From: Zancudomyces culisetae | Taxonomy: Eukaryota > Kickxellomycota > Harpellomycetes > Harpellales > Legeriomycetaceae | DNA length: 12,387 nt | Direction: 5' to 3' | Assembly: GCA_001969505.1 (NCBI GenBank) | Contig: LSSK01001339.1 | Location: forward strand, 1-12,387 | Part shown: piece after piece, positions 8,328 to 12,387 of the stretch | Numbering within the stretch: position 1 is the stretch's first letter | How the letters are laid out: each line of letters starts with the position of its first letter | Translations under genes and position numbers: made by a program | The notes under the pieces: generated by a model | What the model saw: the letters and a program-made list of their open reading frames with translations, nothing else | Told to the model about the DNA's origin: nothing | The model's database searches: none

Positions 8328-8850
8328 CTATTCAATATATTAAAAAGCAATGAATTTTAGATAGGGAAATTGTGATTGCTATATGTGGAAAACTTTATTA
8401 ATTTAAGGAGTACGAGGAATAATCTATTTAGTTTACCCCAGCATAAATGCTTTATAGTATAAATATAAACTTACCTTCCAGTTGGAAATTCAATGAAAAC
8501 ATCGGAAGTTTGAAGAGTTAGTACATGAAAGAATAAAATATATTAAAAACGAAAAACCAGAATTGCGATATTAGAGTATCGAAAAAAATTTACAATCGAA
8601 AAATAATGACGAAGAACGTTATAATCGAAAAGAAAAAAAATTTTAATATAATCGTGATAAGGTCTTGAAGATAATTGAGTTTGATAGGCCGAAATTAGAA
8701 ACATTAGGTGAAGGTCCTTATACTATTGAAATAGTTTAGATAAGGGAACCTATCAAATTAAAGATGCAATGGGACATAGAGATTTATTTCATGAAGTATT
8801 TTAAAAATGTACTTCCATACAAAAATAATGCTACCTGGAGAAATTCTCGA
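8328..8850 (+). pseudogene. Integrase C-terminal remnant with GPY/F motif
   Basis: Downstream of the integrase stop, fragments in different frames match the usual order of a gypsy integrase tail. From 8656, DKVLKIIEFDRPKLETLGEG leads into GPYTIEIV before a TAG at 8737-8739; GPY (8713-8721) is the hallmark of the GPY/F domain. In a second frame KGTYQIKDAMGHRDLFHEVF (8742-8801) corresponds to the G-x-Y-x-[IL]-x-D strand that follows. In a third, MKYFKNVLPYK (from 8791) looks like the terminal YLK-x-Y-x-P stretch. At least two frameshifts and several stops separate these pieces. The part between 8328 and 8655 is too decayed to read. Confidence 0.65.
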
Positions 8851-8904
8851 CATTAAAAACGAAATTAATAAGATTCAAAAATAATACTCGTATGGAGATA
8901 TCCG

Positions 8905-8920
8905 AGCTTGAAGTATGGGG
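8905..8920 (+). other. Probable polypurine tract
   Basis: GAGCTTGAAGTATGGGG sits 4-5 bases before the TGTG that starts the LTR remnant. This is the expected place of the purine-rich primer for plus-strand DNA synthesis. It is interrupted by pyrimidines, in line with the decayed state of the copy. Confidence 0.35.
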
Positions 8921-8923
8921 TAT

Positions 8924-8960
8924 TGTGTAAATGGGTATTCGACAGAAAATCCCTAAGTAA
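8924..8960 (+). repeat. Start of a decayed 3' LTR
   Basis: TGTGTAAATGGGTATTCGAC begins here, directly after the polypurine tract. It aligns by eye with the LTR start at 11761 (TGTGATACTGTAGTATTACG): both begin TGTG, have GTATT after 7 or 8 further bases, and then a C-x-x-AAA block. Beyond about 40 bp I cannot follow the similarity and no LTR 3' end was found, so the rest was lost or has mutated. Confidence 0.4.
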
Positions 8961-9665
8961 TTTTCATAGTAAATATTTATTATTTAAAATTTTATAGATT
9001 AATCAACCTAACAATTAATTATCGATCATATGCAGTTTTTTATATAAATATCTGTTGATTTATATTTATTCTATGTTTAAAATTAATAATTGTAATAAAT
9101 TTAATATATAATGTAAACAGTTATCCTTTTGTGTAAAATATTGTGCAATAAACAAATTAATACCATAACAAAGATATAAAGGTTAAATCCAGTACCAACT
9201 CATAATTAATTTTTTGGAAATAAAATATTGTAAGACTGGCTGAGAAATATCTAGATATTAATATTTTTATAGATATGTGACAATTGTTTTCAGATGAATA
9301 CAATAGAAATTTGAATTTAAAAAACTAGCGTTATATACTTATAAATATTAGGAAATTTAAATTGAAATATTTTTTCAATAGCTTGTTTACAAATCAAAAT
9401 GTTATAGGCATGAACTAATATTAAATTTAAATTTTAATAAAATTTCTAGAATGTTTATAAGTAATACAGAAATATTATCTCTAATTTATTAAAATTATTT
9501 CGTAATTTAAACTTACCTATAAATATAAATTGACACGACGGTCTAGAATTGATGTGTATATTAATGTTATGTCAGGAAACTAATTTAATTATGTATGGAG
9601 ACTTAATGTTTCCAAGATAGGATTCATATGTAATTATTATTGATTAAAATTAATATAAAAACTGA
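8961..9665. other. AT-rich spacer
   Basis: Possibly the decayed body of the LTR that starts at 8924, followed by intergenic DNA. No ORF, tandem repeat or RNA gene is supported. Confidence 0.5.
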
Positions 9666-9836
9666 TGGGTAAATAATGCGATAGTGACTGGTTATGACAA
9701 ATCTAGAAAAAATGTAAGTTTAAATAATAATAAATATAATAACCGCAACGATAGCAAGTATAACAATATCCCTGTATTTAATCCATCAGTTGGATATTAT
9801 ACAGCAGTACTTGGTGTTGTACTGTATCTGCGCTGA
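9666..9836 (+). other. 56-codon open frame without ATG, unknown
   Basis: The frame is open between a TGA (9663-9665) and a TGA (9834-9836). It reads WVNNAIVTGYDKSRKNV, then an Asn-rich stretch, then PVFNPSVGYYTAVLGVVLYL, a hydrophobic segment that could be a transmembrane helix. There is no Met. The last 60 bases are clearly less A/T-rich than their surroundings and also contain an inverted repeat (CAGTAC and GTACTG around TTGGTGTT, about 9805-9825). It could be a gene or transposon fragment, or chance. No family recognised. Confidence 0.2.
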
Positions 9837-9980
9837 TTATATCAATTAAGTATACCAATAGTTGTTAAACATTTTTATAACTTAGATACTTGTTTTAATA
9901 ATAATATAATACAATTATTAAATTAATAGTCGAATCCGTAGCTCATCTCATAATTAGATTTCTAAAACTACTTTGTCATA

Positions 9981-9982
9981 TA
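9981..9982. other. Left TA target-site duplication
   Basis: TA immediately outside the left tip (C9983) matches the TA at 11593-11594 outside the right tip (G11592), as expected for TA-specific Tc1/mariner insertion. Confidence 0.75.
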
Positions 9983-10188
9983 CAGTTACTCAAAAATTTG
10001 TTCAAATGTTTTTGATGTTCATTAAAAATTTATTATATCTCGCGAATACTATATCGTATCACTATAAAATTTACAAATATTATACATCCATATACCATGA
10101 ATTACCAATCATAAATTTAGAATACATGAACCATCCAATCTAAAGTAGTTATACTTTTTGTATAAATATTATATTTGAATAATTTTTT
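9983..10188 (+). repeat. Left terminal inverted repeat of element B
   Basis: It begins CAGTTACTCAAAAATTTG. Landmarks shared with the inverted right TIR, in the same order, are: TTTTGATGTTCAT (near 10010), TATCTCGCGAAT (10036-10047), ATTTACAAA (near 10068), ATACCAT (near 10092), TGAACC (near 10127), CCAATC (near 10135) and GTTATA followed by TTTTTGTA (near 10148-10162). The outer (9983-10020) and inner (10145-10188) segments carry similar AGTTA / T-run / TTTGAA words, a candidate direct-repeat pair. Confidence 0.85.
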
Positions 10189-10223
10189 TGCTAATAAAAT
10201 AAAATTAAATAAACTTAATTATA

Positions 10224-11257
10224 CTAGTATTTAGTATATCCACCCCTAGCTTTCAATAATCATTAATGCTTGTTGGCATGCTACTGATTAGCGAAATACA
10301 CTCGTCACGTGTTATCTTATTCCACTCGTCTTGTACGCGGTCCCTAACTTCGTTCATCCGTTTTGGTGCATTTTCGTGATTTGACAGCCGTCTTTTCAAA
10401 TTGACCCATAGATGTTCAATTGGATTTAGGTCAGGTGACTGCGCTGGCCAGTCAAGCTCCTGAATTGAGTTAGTTTGCAACCATTCTTTAGTAATTTCCG
10501 CGGTGTGTTTTGGATCGTTATCATGCTGAAAAATTGTACTTTCCCTGTCTAAGTCGTACCACTCCATTGATTTTACCAGTTCGTCTTCAAGAATATCACA
10601 GTACTGTTCTGCATTAAGTCCGCAATCAATTTTAGTAAGATATCCTAGGCCTTCTGAAGTCATGCATCCCCGTATCATGATTGAACCTCCACCATGTTTT
10701 ATAGTTTTTTTAACATGGTTCGGTTTTAACTGGCTCCCTTGTTTGATCCAGCACCACATGCGCCCATCTGATCCAAATCTGTTAATTTTAGTCTCGTCAG
10801 ACCATATCACACATTTCCAGTCTTCTACAGTCCAATGCTGAAATTTTTTAGCAAATGCAAGACGTTGTTAAATATGGCCTAATTTTAGCATAGGTTTTTT
10901 GACCTTAGGTTTTGCACTTAAACCATATTTTTTCAAGCTATTTCGCACTGTTTGTGGAACCACAGCTACGAGACCATTATCCTTGAAATATTTTGTAGCG
11001 TGTGTCGCTGTATCAAATTGTCCAGACGTAATTTTACATATTATTAATCGCTCATTTGCTTTTGTCAATTTATTTGGGCTGCCAGGTGATAAATTTTTTA
11101 TTGATGGACGATACTTATTATTCATGTTAGATATTGTCCCTTTACTAATAGATAGTTTAGATGCAATTAGGCTATATGAGTATCCATTATCCAGCAGATT
11201 TATAACACTCCAAACTTTTTCATTATTTAGTTTTTTCATCGTATTTAAATTGATCAT
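10224..11257 (-). pseudogene. Tc1-type DD34E transposase, nearly full length, one stop and one frameshift
   Basis: Transposase for cut-and-paste movement into TA sites, expected to act in the nucleus. From the ATG at 11257 the frame runs 129 codons to a TAA at 10868-10870, then continues in the same frame with QRLAFAKKFQHWTVEDWK and on to a TGA at 10253. Without that stop the protein would have about 334 residues, the normal Tc1 size. Residues 14-50 form the first HTH, PGSPNKLT (58-65) stands where the GRPR linker lies, and a second HTH follows (about 66-115). The catalytic triad is intact: Asp in WSDETKINRFGSDG, Asp in FQHDNDPKHT, and Glu in PDLNPIEHLW with exactly 34 residues between the last two. 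After SINDY the frame is lost; the family-typical end ARGGYTKY plus TAG lies in another frame at 10224-10250. A second Met (residue 7) could be the true start. Confidence 0.92.
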
Positions 11258-11389
11258 AAATTTATATTTCTAAACTAAAATGTATTGTGTAGATAATTGT
11301 AAGTTATTTTTAGTAACTTATTAATTTATAAATGATATCTAACATTATGATTAAGCTATCATCTAAATTGAAATTTTAATTTAAAACCT
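11258..11389. promoter_or_regulatory. Transposase leader and presumed promoter of element B
   Basis: The 132 bp between the transposase start and the inner edge of the right TIR. By position it must hold the 5' untranslated region and probably the promoter, partly overlapping the TIR as in other Tc1 elements. It is A/T-rich and no single TATA box can be singled out with confidence. Confidence 0.3.
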
Positions 11390-11592
11390 AAAAATTGTTC
11401 AAAACTAATATTTTTACAAAAACTATAACCACAGTTGATTGGCTGGTTCAAGTATACTAAAAATAGTTTTGTAATATATGGTATTCGGTTGATTAATTTT
11501 TGTAAATCTTCTATTGTTACGATTTGAATTCGTGAGATAAAATTTTTTCTAAATGAACATCAAAACATTATAACGATTTTTACAAGTCATTG
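11390..11592 (-). repeat. Right terminal inverted repeat of element B
   Basis: Read inward on the minus strand it starts CAATGACTTGTAAAAATCG and then carries, in order, TTTTGATGTTCAT, TATCTCACGAATTC, GATTTACAAA, AATACCAT, TTGAACC, CCAATC, GGTTATAGTTTTTGTA and TTTTGAACAATTTTT, which pair with the left TIR. The words TTGTAAAAATCGTTA (outer) and TTGTAAAAATATTAG (inner) are a clear candidate for the two direct repeats of an IR/DR end. Confidence 0.85.
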
Positions 11593-11594
11593 TA
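11593..11594. other. Right TA target-site duplication
   Basis: TA directly outside G11592, the partner of 9981-9982. Confidence 0.75.
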
Positions 11595-11760
11595 TAGCCT
11601 TATATTTTTATTTATCTACCTTTTATTAATGGTTACATATCTAAGGCAATAAAAATGAATTGATGTAAATTGTACGATTAAGTGTTACAATATCATTATT
11701 ACTACTAGTGGATATATAATAATTATATTTATAGTAAAATGTAAATATATATATTATAGA
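11595..11760. other. Short AT-rich spacer between element B and the LTR
   Basis: 166 bp between the Tc1 element and the LTR, with no supported feature. Confidence 0.55.
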
Positions 11761-12204
11761 TGTGATACTGTAGTATTACGCCTAAATACTTTTTGCTAGC
11801 GTATAATTGCGACTTCTTAGAGAAGATTACCACTAATCAATTCATATCGAGATCAATAATATTATTACTATATTTATCTAGTTGGAATTTCAGAACAATC
11901 ATAATTATAACGAGCGTAGCCAACGAAAAAGGACATCTTTAGCCTAATAACTGATTTGACTTTACATATAAGTTTTATGTTCTTACTAATAGCAAATAGC
12001 ACTTGATACTGATATAGTTTACTTGGTGTTTTATTTTATTATAACAATAATTACAGCTATTAATAACATTCCTATTACGGCAATCAAAACCCGTAAAGTG
12101 ATCCGCGACCTGAGTAAACTGACATAATCAGTGCTATACCAAACTCAGCCATCACATTAGCTGAAAAATATATCAGATAATTAGTACATCTACGATATAT
12201 TACA
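11761..12204 (+). repeat. 5' LTR, 444 bp
   Basis: It begins TGTGATACTGTAGTATTACG and ends GATATATTACA, giving the canonical TG...CA. The tips are short inverted repeats (TGTGATA and TATTACA, one mismatch). The PBS starts 2 nt after the end, as expected for an LTR. The start resembles the remnant at 8924. The second LTR lies outside the window, so the boundaries are inferred from the tips and the PBS. The five bases before the LTR are ATAGA, which should recur after the 3' LTR if the insertion is intact. Confidence 0.7.
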
Positions 12205-12206
12205 AT

Positions 12207-12224
12207 TGGGGGCTCTGCCGGGAA
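12207..12224 (+). promoter_or_regulatory. Primer-binding site, tRNA-Pro type
   Basis: TGGGGGCTCTGCCGGGAA starts with the TGG that pairs with the CCA tail of a tRNA. The implied primer 3' end, read back from CCA, has discriminator C, acceptor strand CAGAGCC and T-stem CCCGG, as in eukaryotic tRNA-Pro. It differs at few positions from the well-known Pro-type PBS of gammaretroviruses. It is one of the most GC-rich stretches in the window. Confidence 0.75.
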
Positions 12225-12322
12225 AGTAATCTCCATATATCTTATTTTGAGGGAGAATTATATGTTTATATACTAACCAGATTCAATCACAGTATTACAC
12301 ACGTCAAAGTATACAGATTCAA
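12225..12322 (+). other. Retrotransposon leader between PBS and gag
   Basis: About 100 bp of untranslated leader. It is open in the gag frame from 12251, after a TGA at 12248-12250, which suggests either a lost upstream gag start or chance. Confidence 0.4.
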
Positions 12323-12387
12323 ATGATGGAAAAACCTGTCATATTTGAGGCTCAAGGTTCATTAGATCCAAAAGAGTGGATTTACAG
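12323..12387 (+). CDS. Probable gag, first 21 codons (partial)
   Basis: Two ATGs in tandem (12323 and 12326) open a frame reading MMEKPVIFEAQGSLDPKEW, cut by the window edge. The pattern P-V-x-F, then G, then D-P-x-x-W is common at the start of the capsid-like region of Ty3/gypsy Gag proteins, which form the particle that packages the RNA. The position, about 100 bp after the PBS, fits gag. The frame is open back to 12251 without another ATG, and the untranslated codons are Gln-rich (NQIQSQYYTRQ), so the ancestral start may have been upstream. The assignment rests mainly on context. Confidence 0.5.
   Translation, partial: MMEKPVIFEAQGSLDPKEWIY

Larger units (their letters stand above)
7752..8960 (+). 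mobile_element. Ty3/gypsy retrotransposon relic, 3' part
   Basis: The order on the plus strand is: HHCC zinc finger, integrase core, decayed GPY/F domain, purine-rich tract, LTR start. That is the normal 3' end of a Ty3/gypsy element. Protease, reverse transcriptase and RNase H are missing and the LTR is recognisable only for its first 35-40 bp. Multiple stops and frameshifts show an old, dead copy. Its LTR start resembles the LTR at 11761, so both may belong to related families. Confidence 0.8.
9983..11592 (-). mobile_element. Complete Tc1 element B, 1610 bp, IR/DR-like ends
   Basis: The whole element is present: TA, left TIR (9983-10188), transposase on the minus strand (11257-10224), right TIR (11390-11592), TA. 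The length and the roughly 205-bp inverted repeats, with similar sequence at their outer and inner ends, resemble the IR/DR subgroup of Tc1 elements such as Sleeping Beauty. The two TIRs align over their full length with a few 1-2 bp gaps at roughly three-quarters identity by eye, so the insertion is not recent. The transposase carries one stop and one 3' frameshift, so this copy could not make its own enzyme, but its ends may still be recognisable to a related transposase. Confidence 0.88.
11761..12387 (+). mobile_element. 5' end of a second Ty3/gypsy-type retrotransposon
   Basis: LTR, primer-binding site, leader and gag start follow one another in the canonical order and spacing on the plus strand, and the element runs off the window edge. 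It looks better preserved than the relic at 7752-8960: the LTR tips, the PBS and the first codons are readable. Whether the element is complete cannot be judged here. The gypsy assignment rests on the similarity of its LTR start to the 3' LTR remnant at 8924 and on the Gag-like start, so it is an inference. Confidence 0.7.

Noticed and set aside
9790-9840. tRNA-like or small structured RNA
   Set aside because: One hairpin is present, but no cloverleaf, no A and B boxes at proper spacing and no CCA-compatible acceptor stem could be drawn.
10808-10810. GTG as the start of a separate 185-aa protein
   Set aside because: The same frame continues upstream through 19 conserved codons to a TAA and then into the N-terminal domain, so GTG is an internal Val of one broken gene.
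10899-11273. Plus-strand ORF of 124 codons
   Set aside because: Antisense to the DNA-binding part of the element B transposase; no motif of its own.

Overview
The window is very AT-rich eukaryotic DNA (roughly four fifths A+T by eye) and contains no intact gene. Everything recognisable is a transposable element or its debris: two Tc1/mariner DNA transposons, one tyrosine-recombinase relic, one decayed Ty3/gypsy LTR retrotransposon and the 5' start of a second one. This mix, with long spacers of nearly pure A/T, fits a large repeat-rich genome of an early-diverging fungus; an arbuscular mycorrhizal fungus is my best guess. Nothing here proves the taxon. No prokaryotic feature (operon, Shine-Dalgarno site, CRISPR, IS element) was seen.

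Layout. 1-887: right-hand part of a Tc1-type element (transposase on minus, two 1-nt frameshifts), ending in CACTG followed by a TA target site. 888-5590: about 4.7 kb of AT-rich spacer holding a 21-bp minisatellite (1531-1598), one 36-codon ORF (2826-2936) and a few short hairpins. 5594-6444 (minus): tyrosine-recombinase pseudogene. 6445-7751: spacer with a 25-bp minisatellite (7024-7148). 7752-8960: tail of a Ty3/gypsy pol gene (HHCC zinc finger, integrase core, GPY/F domain remnant), a purine-rich tract and the first bases of a decayed 3' LTR. 8961-9980: spacer with one ATG-less 56-codon ORF. 9983-11592: a complete 1610-bp Tc1 element with TA target-site duplication, about 205-bp terminal inverted repeats resembling the Sleeping Beauty IR/DR layout, and a DD34E transposase spoiled by one stop codon and a 3' frameshift. 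11761-12387: a 444-bp LTR (TG...CA), a primer-binding site matching the 3' end of tRNA-Pro, a leader and the first 21 codons of a probable gag gene, cut by the window edge.

The elements do not form a pathway; they are independent insertions of different ages. The gypsy integrase and the recombinase are clearly dead. The 9983-11592 transposase is the least damaged. Several inferred inactivating changes go from G:C to A:T, which matches the base composition. The most interesting signal is the pair of Tc1 elements, which share their terminal bases and a subterminal CTCGCGAAT-like motif at the same distance from the ends although their transposases belong to clearly different subfamilies.
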